Shown piece by piece: positions 53,170 to 63,019 of a DNA stretch of 64,000 nt; within the stretch, counting starts at the first letter, position 1; each line of letters opens with the position of its first letter. The stretch is from Calendula officinalis (taxonomy: Eukaryota; Streptophyta; Magnoliopsida; Asterales; Asteraceae). Made by a program: the position numbers and the translations under genes. A model generated the notes under the pieces. It saw only the letters and a program-made list of their open reading frames with translations. It was not told where the DNA came from and searched no databases. The stretch is from the NCBI GenBank assembly GCA_963853835.1, contig OY970820.1, forward strand, positions 76,318,909 through 76,382,908. Direction: 5' to 3'.

Positions 53170-55030
53170 TAACCTAGGATCACATAGATTGCTTGTTAGC
53201 ACAACAGTCATAGAAACTGTGTGACCTACGTTCAGTGTTGGCATTGATGTTAGCACTGATAGGATTTCCATTCAATCATCGTGGAATACCAATATTTTCG
53301 GTATCACTATGAATGTTCCGGCAATATCCCAAAGATATGCTTGGTAGAGTGCATGTGTCATAGAGAGATTTAAATCAGAACTAGAATCTATACGTGGACA
53401 AACGAAGGCGAGTACTGGAGGTGGGTCCTCTTTTTCAATACCAATAATCTCCAAATGAGATGTCGATAGTGGATGTGGTTATCTCTGTGATTTTGAAACA
53501 AGTACTTTTTGTACTTGAGTGGTCAGTGGGGGTTGTGCATTGCATCACTGGGTCCATGATGTCTTAATCAGAAAGCAACATATGCAATCCGATATAGATG
53601 AGGTTACCCGGTCATTTGTTTGGTTTAGGGAGGGTATTTCGTTTTCTTTAACCCTTTCTGTTAGGACTTAAAATGTTGTAAATAATAGTCTAGGGGGTAT
53701 ATGGTAACATTGTATATTAGTTTAGTTAGTTAATTAGGATTAGCTAGGCAATTAGGGGTAGAAGTATAAATACCCCATTGTAATGGTTAATCCATAACTT
53801 TTGCACATCAATCATTTCTATATTCCAGCAATTGTTCTCTCTCTCTCTCACTTAATTCTCTCTCTAAAACCCTAATTGTTCTTCATCACTTTTCCATCTA
53901 GAATCATCATCCAACATCAAGGATGGATTGATTTAGTGTTTTTATGCTTTTCACTTTCACACACGCTCCTCACTCAACTCACTTTTTCATTTTCAACCAC
54001 ACCCTCGTTTTTTGTTTTTACCATGTGAACAGCTGATTTGCACCCCATACTTCATACCCCCTCTCAATTTTTTACCTCAGCGCACCCCAATCAAGATCCC
54101 ATGATACTTGATTCTGCTCACCTAGACCTAGGACCCTCACTTTTTAGTTCCTATATTGTCGGTGGCTCCGAGGAAGATCATGCTGGGTTTAGCAGATCAT
54201 AGGAGTAATTTCAGAGTGGTGTATTACGCTCATGTGCATTTTTAATCAGCCTTTTAAGATGTTGCATCTTAGAGATTCACATGGATTTTTCTTCGGAATT
54301 TTATGTGTTTCCGGTATAAGTTGTTGCCTCAATGATTTTGAAGTTTAAGGCACATCAACTTGTTTATTTAAGGTAACACCGGACTCACATAGAGTATCCG
54401 TTAGCACACGGTATGAATCTATAGTCGTTTACACAACCGTTGATTCAAATGTGTGACATGTGTTTAGAGTTGGCGTGATTTTAGCTCTAGTAGGATTTCC
54501 ACTCGATCCTCGTGAAACATCAGATTGTGATGCCACTACAAGTGTTCCGATGGATTCACTGAGATCCATTTTGTAGTGCATGTGTCCTATATTGGAAGGT
54601 TCTTGAGGGTGAGAACTAGACACACTGTGCATACAAATGAGACGTAACCCAGGGCAGAAGGTTATATTTTCAATACCGACAAACTCCAAATGAGCAGTCA
54701 GTAGATTATGTGCTACGTCCCCTTATGAAATGAAACAAATTCCTGTTGGGAGGAATTTGAGTGGTTGGTGGTGGTGTGCATTTGCTTTACTGGGCGAGTA
54801 AAGTCTTGTGAAACATTCAACGTATGAATGATCACCTTTTTGTGTGGTTGCCCGGTTTATTTTGCGGTTCGAATGCACTCAAAGGTGTGTTTTCTTAGAT
54901 TTATCATGTTTTCACATCACTTTGCACTCACCTAGTTCTATACCCTAGACGTATACCCTCACATTTACCAGTTGGCTGAAGTATTTCCCTGGGATAGGTT
55001 AGGCCGGATCTGGCAAACCATGGGAAGGTA
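53170..55030 (-). repeat. Two tandem non-coding modules of compound element
   Basis: Diverged duplicates in the same order as at 47870-49850. GGATTTCCACTCGATCCTCG near 54497 matches GGATTTCCATTCAATCATCG near 53262; TCACCTAG near 54928 matches one near 54118. The period is about 935 bp once the solo LTR is removed. Open frames are short and interrupted. Confidence 0.7.
53659..53953 (+). repeat. Solo LTR of the same family, inverted, inserted in the compound element
   Basis: 295 bp starting TGTTAGGACTTAAAATG and ending TATGCTTTTCA, the reverse orientation of the outer LTRs. It is flanked by the perfect 5-bp duplication CTTTC (53654-53658 and 53954-53958). No PBS or PPT adjoins it. The corresponding site in 42839-51308 (about 48940-48960) is uninterrupted. 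This is what remains after LTR-LTR recombination of a separate insertion. Confidence 0.92.
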
Positions 55031-55369
55031 TTGTCTTTATGAAAATATTTTTCGTTCGTTTATTCATGTTGGGTATTTTTGTTTTGATTTTCTAAATTTT
55101 CTCCCCCTAGAAATAGTAATTCTCCCCCCTAGAATTAGTATTTCTCCCCCTCGACAAATCAAAAGTATGAAAAAGTTTCGAGATTTGAAGACGTACCCTT
55201 AAACATCGTCGGAGGGTTAGAAGAGAGTTTTTGCGTTGAAGGATGATTGAGCTTCGTTGTGTTTTCTTTAGATGATCGGGTTCTGAGTCTGTTTTGATCA
55301 GAAGCCATTTTTCGTTGAGAACCGGGTTTCAAGCTGAAGTACTTGAAAGCCATCCGTTGGAGAGCGGGT

Positions 55370-55490
55370 CATACACTGTAGTATGTATAAGCCATTGACC
55401 GATGAGGACCGAGTTATACACTGAAGTGTGTATAAGTCATTGACCGATGAGGACCGAGTTATACACTGAAGTGTGTATAAGTCATTCTTA
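55370..55490 (-). repeat. Tandem hairpin units after gag stop (compound element)
   Basis: Units of about 45 bp with TTATACAC-tgaagt-GTGTATAA stems at roughly 55411-55432 and 55455-55476, and a more altered one near 55372. They lie just downstream (minus sense) of the KVV stop at 55503, as in the other element. Confidence 0.75.
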
Positions 55491-55502
55491 CTGCAAAACA
55501 CA

Positions 55503-56828
55503 TCATACAACTTTTGGTACCCATATTTGTTTGGGTCCGATGGTGTTAGTGGTAGAATGAAACCATCGATAAGTTGTATCGATTTGATGTAAAGATTTGG
55601 AATTCCATGAAAAATTGAAACTCGATGTTTCACGTTCAAATAATTTCCGGGGAATTATTTGAGATTTTGGAGTTTTAGGAATCCATTTTGCATTTGAGCT
55701 CGTATGAGTTTTGTAGACAGAAGCAGGGTTTGCAGTTGGCACTGATTTACAAATTGTTTTAGGTGCCAGAGAAAGTAAATCTTTCCTCGTATACCTCAAA
55801 GTGTTTGTTTTAGAAATGAATTTCTTTGAAGGTGTACGATCCTTTGAATTTAAATTACAAGGTTCCGGAAATTTTGAATTTACAATGAACTTTTTACTCT
55901 TTTGAAGAGAATAAGTTGTAAATTGTGAGACCTTTTTAGAGATAGATTTTGAAGATTCACCGGTGTAAATCTTAATCGGAACTTGTACCGCACGTTTTCC
56001 TTTATCAAAAATTTTAGGTTTAGAAAATTTTGCAATTTTTATATTCAAAACATCGTTTGTAGTTTGGGACAAAGAAATATCCGTTTCAAGAACTGTAATT
56101 TTATTTAGCAATTTTGTTTTCTCGATATTAAAAATATTGATTTGATTTTGTAAATCAGATCCAAAATTACATTCAAGTTGTTTGATTTTATCAGTCAAAA
56201 TACTATTTTCAGCACAAACAGAAGCATATTTTTCGATGTTCAAAATATTAACAGTATTTGTGTCATGAAGTTTCTTTGTTAATTCAGCAATCTGAAGTTG
56301 CTTTGTTTCAAAATCTTTTGTTAGAGTTTCAATCTTCAAGAGTAATGCTTTATTTTCAGAAACTCCTTGGTTGAGTTTAAGTGTATGATTGTTTAAACGT
56401 TCTTGAAGTTGAGTATTTAAATGTTTTAAAGAATCAACTTCAGATATCTGAGTTTTAACAAAACAAGTATCAGGACCTATGAAATTATCAGAATTTGATA
56501 AGAGAGAACGGATTACCTCGTTTTCCTTGTTGGCCTTTTCAGTGAATCTAACAGAAACCTCAACATTTTCTTTTGCCATAAAGCACAGGTGGTTGTTTGT
56601 AGGCTTTGAATTATATTTCTTCGAGATAAGAGATATAGTCTTTAGCGCATCTGCAAGGTCTTTAAACATCCTTTTGAAATTAGGGGTAAAAGTTCTTGTG
56701 TTTAAAAATTGTGAAAACTTTCTTCTAAAAACCCCCTCTCTTTTTTTTAAAATGTAAAAATTAAAAGAGTTAAAAAATTTAAAAGGTTGAGAACTTATCG
56801 AGGAAGAAGAAAAAAAAAATAAAAACAA
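55503..56828 (-). pseudogene. Sirevirus-like gag remnant lacking capsid and zinc knuckle
   Basis: A single open frame of 441 residues; the element-like part starts near MFKDLADALKTISLIS. Aligned with the gag at 44307, it lacks the first 280 or so residues (capsid) and the zinc knuckle: the frame passes from SKPTNNHL directly to CFMAKENVEVS. What remains is the Glu/Lys/Leu-rich coiled-coil region and the C-terminus to GPKQIWVPKVV. The first 55 residues (Phe/Ser-rich) are probably untranslated leader that happens to be open. It cannot form a normal capsid, yet the long frame is uninterrupted. Confidence 0.75.
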
Positions 56829-57479
56829 AAATTCGGGTTTTATAAACGTTTAAAAGTTCAAGTTTTGGTTTAAATGAAATTGGGTTTAAAAAAATTGATT
56901 TGGGCTAAAATTGTATTTGTAAGTAATATAGACCAAAATCAGTTTTGGGCTAAAAATTAAATTGGAATGTATTAAGTTTGGGCCAAAGATTGAAGTTTGG
57001 GCCAAAATCAGCTGTTTGGGCTAAAAATTAAATGAGGTTGGTCTTAAAACTAGATTTGGGCTTAGAAATAAACATCGGCCGAACAAATTAGCGAGCTGAA
57101 CAAGATAATTGGGCTGAAGTTGTATTTGGGTTGGGAGGACGAGAACTTCTACTGATTGAGACGGAATCGGAAACACGGAGATCAATTAGTGAATCTTGAA
57201 GCGTTCAAATTGCCGAAGATGGAATCCATGATGTATTGGAACTGTAATAATTGATGATATGAGATCGAATCGAAGACAGAATCAAGCAAGCCGAAGTCTG
57301 AATCCGGGAATCCTTCAAGGCCGAACTCTTTGATTTTGAGGCCGAACTCTGAAGAAATTTGTGTCGAAGTTTTCTTTGAAGAAATCAATTGATTAATTGC
57401 CGATGATTAGAAATCGATAGTGTTTAATCAAGCAGAGATCGAGATCAATTTCAGATTACGAATTCTTAGGGCTTGAGAT

Positions 57480-57850
57480 CGATTTAAGTCAGAAGCCGAA
57501 CTATGGAATGCCGACTGGCCGAACTGTTTGAAGGCCGAACATTTGAAGATGAAATTGAAATCGAAGATAAACGATTTGAAATTGTTTACTCTGTAATTGA
57601 AATTGTTGATCGAATTGAATTTTGAAACAGATTATGTTCGTTTAAATCAATCTGGAACCGAACACTTTCAAAGGCCGAACTATTTGTTCTTTGAGCCGAG
57701 CCGAAGACTAAGACGAGGCCGAAGACCTGTTCGAGCCGAACACCTTCTGAGCCGAACACCTTCTGAGCCGAACACTTGGAGCTGAACACGTGGAGCCGAA
57801 CTATGTGTTCGAGCCGAAGTTCTTCAATGAGCCGAGCACTTTGACGAAGA
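57480..57850 (-). repeat. GCCGAAC leader repeats (second half of compound element)
   Basis: About fifteen GCCGAAC or GAGCCGAAC(AC) motifs at irregular spacing. On the sense strand they read GTTCGGC, as in the 43750-44060 leader. They lie between the PBS at 58268 and the second gag. Confidence 0.8.
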
Positions 57851-58267
57851 ACAGGTACGTTCGTTTTCTTCAAAACTGAATAATTTTGCCATAGATTCTT
57901 CAATTCTTAACCAAATGTAATGATTCAAATCACAAAATGTTAGAAATCACTTTTCTAACAGTTTGATGCAATCAAACAACTCAAAACGGATCAAAACAAC
58001 CATCGATTATGATTTAACAGTCAATATTTTGAGTTTTCAAGTTTTTCACAAAAATCTCCAAATTGAGATGAATACTTGATGGATTGCAACGAAATTTGAT
58101 TCTAAAGTGCTTAGAATCAATGGAGAAACATGATTATCCAATAAAAACAACGATTCCTAACAAAAATTTTGACATTAAATTTCTACAGCTCTTTTTCCAA
58201 ATTTTTCAAAAACTTGCTAAAACATGCTAAATCTCTACTGATTTGTTTCGAATCTCTTGAGACTTTT

Positions 58268-58280
58268 GCTCTGATACCAA
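58268..58280 (-). other. Perfect PBS at the middle LTR
   Basis: The plus strand reads GCTCTGATACCAA next to the TG of the LTR at 58282; its complement TTGGTATCAGAGC is the initiator-Met PBS. It shows the middle LTR acts as a 5' LTR for the sequence to its left. Confidence 0.92.
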
Positions 58281-58281
58281 T

Positions 58282-58497
58282 TGTAGGTTAAGATTTAAAG
58301 GTGTAATTATAGATTTAGCAAGAACAAATAGAAAATAGGAAGATTGAGATTGATAGATAATGAAGAACACTTTGCAAATAGATGGAGGCTGTGACAAGTT
58401 TTGGCAAAGGTTGAGACAATTAGGTTACAAGTTTCTATTTATACCTAGACCTAGATTCGACTAATTACATAATGCCCCCTAGACTATTGACCCAACA
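58282..58497 (-). repeat. Middle LTR of compound element (diverged type)
   Basis: 216 bp, TGTAGGTTAAGATTTAAAG to GACTATTGACCCAACA. It is bounded by a PBS on the left and by CTCCCCCTTTGTAACAATAG (PPT complement) on the right, with no target duplication. It shares short blocks with the outer LTRs (GCCCCCTAGACTATT, ATAATGAAGAACA) but is clearly a different subfamily. Confidence 0.88.
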
Positions 58498-59387
58498 ATC
58501 TCCCCCTTTGTAACAATAGTCTGGGAGGCGTATCTTCGAAGTCTTCATCTAGAGCCAAAGTTGCACCTGGTAGATATGTCGTTGAATAATGTTGTATCAG
58601 GAACAATTTGAGCTTTCTTTGGATGTGAAAATGAATACTTCTTGTGGCTTTTCAACCAACAAGATGTATTTTGAAGACTTTTGACTGAAGATACATATTG
58701 ATCGACTAAAAGTAAGACCCATAATGATAGAGAGATTAACAGCGGAAGTCTTTTCTTGAAGTTTGTGGCTTTATGTCGATCTATGATTCTTGATAATTGT
58801 TGTTGAGGTAACATGTTGATAACAGCTACGCTCCCCCTCAAACAAACAATTATTTCTTCACGGGAGTTGGATTGAACATTCTGACATTTACTCCCCGGAG
58901 AACGAATTACGAAATTCAATTATGAAAGTTGTATGATATCTTGATAGATCTTTGGTTTCTTGTTTACTCCCCCTTAACAGGTGCATATATTTTATTAATG
59001 CTGAGTAAACTGGGCTAACGTATCAATAATCTCCATAAAACTAAAGGATTCCCCTAAATTTGTTCCCGCAGATTGAGCTTTAGAAGAATATCCGTTGAAT
59101 GCATTAATTCTTTATATAAAGACTTTCTGAAAAGTATATTCTCCCCCTCATGATGAATAAGATGAATCTGATTCATCATGTAAAATGTGAAGTTCTGCGA
59201 AATGGAATTAGGAAGAATCTCCGCTTTAAGGAAACAAATAAGTTGAGTATGACGATGCCCCTTTGATGAAAATGTGTTGAATAATGATTATACATTTTTT
59301 GTAATAATCAATATATAACACATTTTATCATTGAAACCATTGAAGTCTTCTTTTTCTTTATCAAAGGCCTTGTAAGTTTCATCAATT

Positions 59388-60182
59388 TCAGTTTCTAATT
59401 GGAGGAACATATAGCTTTGGCTCTTTGATTTGTTTTAAAATTTGGTTTTCAGGAATGGAGAATTCAGTAGGTGTAATGATTGGAAAGTATTCATTGTGTT
59501 CGAATTTTGCTTTCTTCTTTTCGTATGTTGAGTTTGGGGCATCATAATTGAAGCTAATTTGAGCATATTCTTCCTTTTCCCGGTTGAACTTTTCAACTTC
59601 TGCTTCTTCATCTGGCATATGAAGGAAGCTTTGCCAGATTCCCAAGTTCATGTAATCGTAGTTACATAAGGTTGGAAGAACATCTGCAGCTTTTTCCAGA
59701 GAGCGGATGTTTTCTGCTCCAACACCCACGTTTGACTTGTATGATCTGAACTCTTTTGGCTGGTTTAATTTTATTGTTTGTTCAGTATGACCAGCTTTCA
59801 CAATAGTCTGTTCCAGTTTTAAGATGTGTTCTTCAGCATTTTCTTTTCTGACAGTAAGACTGTGTATGGTTGCTGATTGTTCATCGATTTCCTTCTTAAA
59901 GTTGTTAGTTATGTTTGTGATTTGTTCATTTAGTTTTTGAATTTCGTTGTCAGCCGCCTTCAACTTATCTTGATAGTCTTTTATCTTGATGTCTGCTGAC
60001 TTCATCCATTTTTGCTCTCGACTGAGTTGATTAGCCAAGTCATTTATCAGCTGCTTGGAGTCGTCTTTATCACTTGACACCGTCTTCATAGTTTTCAGGT
60101 TTGAAATCTCAAGATTTTTTGTATTAATGATGTGATTTAGACGATTGACCTCACTGGTGTGAGCAGCATGAAAAGATGACAA
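59388..60182 (-). pseudogene. First gag of compound element, coiled-coil C-terminal part
   Basis: A 264-residue frame rich in Lys, Asn, Gln and Glu with heptad-like spacing, then RSLEKAADVLPTLCNYDYMNLG and PNSTYEKKKAKFEHNEYFPI, matching the gag at about 46190-46440. It ends LYVPPIRN at a stop. The gag frame then resumes briefly and joins, at TTCAATGATAAAATGTG, a sequence that in the other element lies over 3 kb further on (49838). A large deletion therefore removed the gag end, hairpins and modules from this half. Confidence 0.82.
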
Positions 60183-60309
60183 CTGTTGTTGTAACTCTTG
60201 GGTTTTTTGATTTGAACGATTATTTTGATTAACTTGAGGAACAAGAGTTTCCAGTTGGCGACGAAAGGTTGAATTTTCTGCCTTTAATTTTGAGATTTGT
60301 GTATTTGAT

Positions 60310-60753
60310 TCATACTTGTTTTTGCAGATTATTTTGTAATTCAGAAATTTGAAATTTATAAGCTGATTTTGACGTAGACAACTGAATTTGTAATTCCTTG
60401 TTTACTTGAGTTATTTGAAGAGAACATTGACTTAACTCACTCAAATCATTTAAGAGTTGTGCTTTTTCAGATTCCAAATCAGTTATTTGTTTTGTCAAAT
60501 GTGATTTCTCATCAATTTTAGTAAAAATTTTTTCATTAAACAAGGAATTCTCTGATTGATCAGTGTCTGAATCAGATAATAAAGAGTCAAAAGAAGAAGA
60601 GTGTACCTCATTTTCATCGTTCTCAGGGATGCCCAGCGCAACTATGAGTTCATTTGATTTTGCCATAAGAGCCAGGCTTGCAGTGCATTCCTCTTCCTCA
60701 TGATCGTCAGAGTCTTCCAACCACTGTTGGTCCTCAGACTTTGCCATTTTCAA
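60310..60753 (-). pseudogene. First gag of compound element, acidic middle part
   Basis: A 147-residue frame (EDQQWLEDSDDHEEEECTASL, SDSDTDQSENS and a coiled coil), between the knuckle-containing frame upstream and the coiled-coil frame downstream. Short indels at about 60735-60750 and between 60310 and 60182 break the frame. It corresponds to the acidic WMEDSELEDEEHS region of the gag at 44307. Confidence 0.82.
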
Positions 60754-61870
60754 CTTGTTTGGTCATGAGCATTTTCCTCTTGAAGTATTCTGAGTCCTTC
60801 ACCTTTGGCTTCTTGCATTCTTTGGCAAAGTGGCCCGTCATACCACAGTTGTAACATTTCTTAGGTGGCTCAGTGGAGGAAGATGAGGATTTGTTGTTTG
60901 GGGTTTGAGAAGAGGAGTTGAATTTGAAATTTGAGGATGATATAAGGTTGTTGTTGGTTGGTTTCTTGTAGTACTTGTTGGTATAGGATGAAATGAGAGC
61001 CAAGGGTTGACGAACTGAGTCGATTTCATCCCGTGTCCCCGCAGGGATCAGAGTTTCTGGTTCTTCATTTACCACTTCTTTTGTTTGTGCTACAATCATT
61101 GCTTCGTTGATACCTTTGTTGAGAGCCAGATTTTGTTTGGCTAACATTGCAAGGGTGTCTGCAGTATCTTGCCTAGTTTTGGCGATTCCTCTCACCATAG
61201 GCTCGTTTTGATGTAGGTACTCATATAATTCATGAATATCTATTGAGCTTAAATCCTTGTGCTGCATTGCACTATTGCCAAACATCTCCCACTCCGGTAG
61301 TAGGGATTGGATAACTTTGATGTTAATCTCAAGCTTCTCTTTGATGAGTTTGTTCTCTCTGAGATCATTGAGCATGTTGCAGAATCTGAGGTAGGTTTGC
61401 TCCAGTTCTTCTCCCGGGGTAGCTTTAAATTGACCATAGGTGTTTAGGGTGGAAACCATCTTCGCTTTGTCACCCAGGTCGGTACCCTCCATTTGCTTTT
61501 GGATCTCATCCCAAAGCTCTTTACCCGTGCCGAAGCTATCAAGGCTACTGTAGATTTCATTCGTTATGCCTTGTAGCATATAGGAGTATGCGTACACATC
61601 AGCCCTAGCCCTATCCTTTTGCTCTTGGGTGTATTCCGCCGGGGGAATTTCGATTACACCTCCAGGTAATGCTGGTTCAGAGTTTGGGGCTGGATCCACT
61701 GCACGATAGAACTTAGCGGGTCCGGTTGTAAGGGAGTCAAGGATATCTGGACCGGCTTGTTGGCTCAGGATGAAATGGAGAAACCGTTTCTTCCATTGAC
61801 CGTATTCTCCTCGGTAGAGAACATGTGGTTTTGTGTCTGATCCAATGGACAAGGAATCCTTGGAAGTCAT
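60734..61870 (-). pseudogene. First gag of compound element, capsid and intact zinc knuckle
   Basis: A 378-residue frame from MTSKDSLSIGSDTKP. The capsid-like region (VLYRGEYGQWKKRFLHFI, KELWDEIQKQMEGTDLG, LPEWEMFGNSAMQHKDLS) is followed by a Ser/Asn-rich linker and one complete CCHC knuckle, CYNCGMTGHFAKEC (about 340-353). It is clearly homologous to the gag at 44307 but diverged. It ends at a frameshift just after the knuckle. Of the three gag copies here this is the only one with all four zinc ligands. Confidence 0.88.
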
Positions 61871-61919
61871 TTCTTAGTGGTAAGAAAAACGACCGCACAA
61901 AAATTAAGTTTGGAAAAAA

Positions 61920-62270
61920 GAAGTTCGGGTCGAAGACTTTTGGGAGTTCGGGCCGAAAATTTTAAATGAAGTTCGGGCCGAAGATTGAAAGAAGTTCGGG
62001 CCGAAGAATGAACGAAGTTCGGGCCGAAGATTGAAAGAAGTTCGGGCCGAAGATTGAATGAAGTTCGGGCCGAAGATTGAATGATGTTCGAGCTGAAGTT
62101 TGAGTATAGTTCGGGCCGAAGATTGACTATAGTTCGGGCCGAAGATTGGGTGATGTTCGAGCCGAAGTTTGGGTGATGTTCGGGCCGAACTATTTTCTAA
62201 TGTTAGGGCCGAACTTGAAGATGAGTTCGGGCTGAACTTGTTACTGTTCTCGGGCCGAGAATAGTTACGT
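61920..62270 (-). repeat. GTTCGGGCCGAAGATTGAA leader minisatellite
   Basis: About fifteen units of 23 bp (GTTCGGGCCGAAGATTGAA plus four variable bases), very regular in the first ten. Each unit holds TTCGG-G-CCGAA, an imperfect palindrome. The array lies between the PBS near 62710 and the first gag start at 61870. Confidence 0.92.
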
Positions 62271-62705
62271 CGTTCTTGAGCAAAACAGTGACGAACAGAA
62301 CTAAAAACCCACTAATTTGATCATAAAATGCTCGTTTCTTAACAAAAATCTTCGATTCTTTTTGCAAAATGACCCAAATACTTTTTCCTTCAATCCATTA
62401 CTACAAACTTAACCAAAATCAACCAAGATCTAATGGAAAATTTGAATTTTAATGGTTTTTGAAGCTTTAATGGTTTTTGCTAAAAATCCAAATTCTTCAT
62501 CAGAATGGATTGGATTAGATCCTAACTCGATTCTAAGCTTAATATATTAACAAAATGAAGCTATTCAATCCATAAGAACAAGAATTAGTACCTCAAATCC
62601 GGTTTTTGATTTTTGGCCCCTTTTTCTTCAAAAACCTTGAAAAACCCTCTTGATCTTCTGATTTAACACCAAGTGATGGAAATGGATCGTTTTCAGATTG
62701 AAATT

Positions 62706-62721
62706 ATGCTCTGATACTAAT
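62706..62721 (-). other. Degenerate PBS at 5' LTR of compound element
   Basis: The complement reads AATTAGTATCAGAGCATA next to the LTR: an initiator-Met PBS with its second or third base altered (TTAG for TTGG). Confidence 0.8.
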
Positions 62722-63014
62722 TGAAATGCATAATAACACTGATTTAATCCATACTTGATGTTGGATGATGATTCTAGATGGAAAAGTGATGAAGAACAAC
62801 TAGGATTTTAGAGAGAGAGTAGAGAGAAGTTAGAGAGAACAATTTGCTGGAAAATAGAAATGATTAATATGCAAAAGTTGTGGATTAACCATTACAATGG
62901 GGTATTTATACTTCTACCCCTAATTGCCTAGCTAATCCTAATTAACTAACTAAATAATATACAATGTTACCATATACCCCTAGACTATTATTTACAACAT
63001 TTTAAATACTAGCA
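62722..63014 (-). repeat. 5' LTR of compound element
   Basis: 293 bp, TGAAATGCATAATAACACTG to AAATACTAGCA, followed by the target duplication CAATG. It differs from 52359-52660 by several substitutions and a shorter GAGAGA run, by eye about 3% plus indels. Confidence 0.92.
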
Positions 63015-63019
63015 CAATG

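Larger units (their letters stand above)
52359..63014 (-). mobile_element. Compound Sirevirus-like element with three LTRs
   Basis: Minus-strand insertion flanked by CAATG (52354-52358 and 63015-63019). Order on the sense strand: 5' LTR 63014-62722; PBS-like TTAGTATCAGAGCA; leader repeats; first gag (61870-59388, broken); 3' region with AGGGGGAG tracts; a different LTR at 58497-58282 that directly abuts a PPT on one side and a perfect PBS on the other; second leader; second gag (56828-55503); hairpins; two non-coding modules; PPT; 3' LTR 52660-52359. No pol anywhere. An inverted solo LTR sits inside at 53659-53953. The outer LTRs are alike; the middle one is a diverged relative. Confidence 0.85.

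Noticed and set aside
55298..55639. A repeat-containing minus-strand frame (DLYTLQCITRSSSVN twice)
   Set aside because: The repeat comes from the hairpin array, and it overlaps the real gag end in another frame; not conserved as protein in the sister element.
61249..61437. Short minus-strand frames overlapping the gag at 60734-61870
   Set aside because: Same-strand shadows in other registers of the gag frame.
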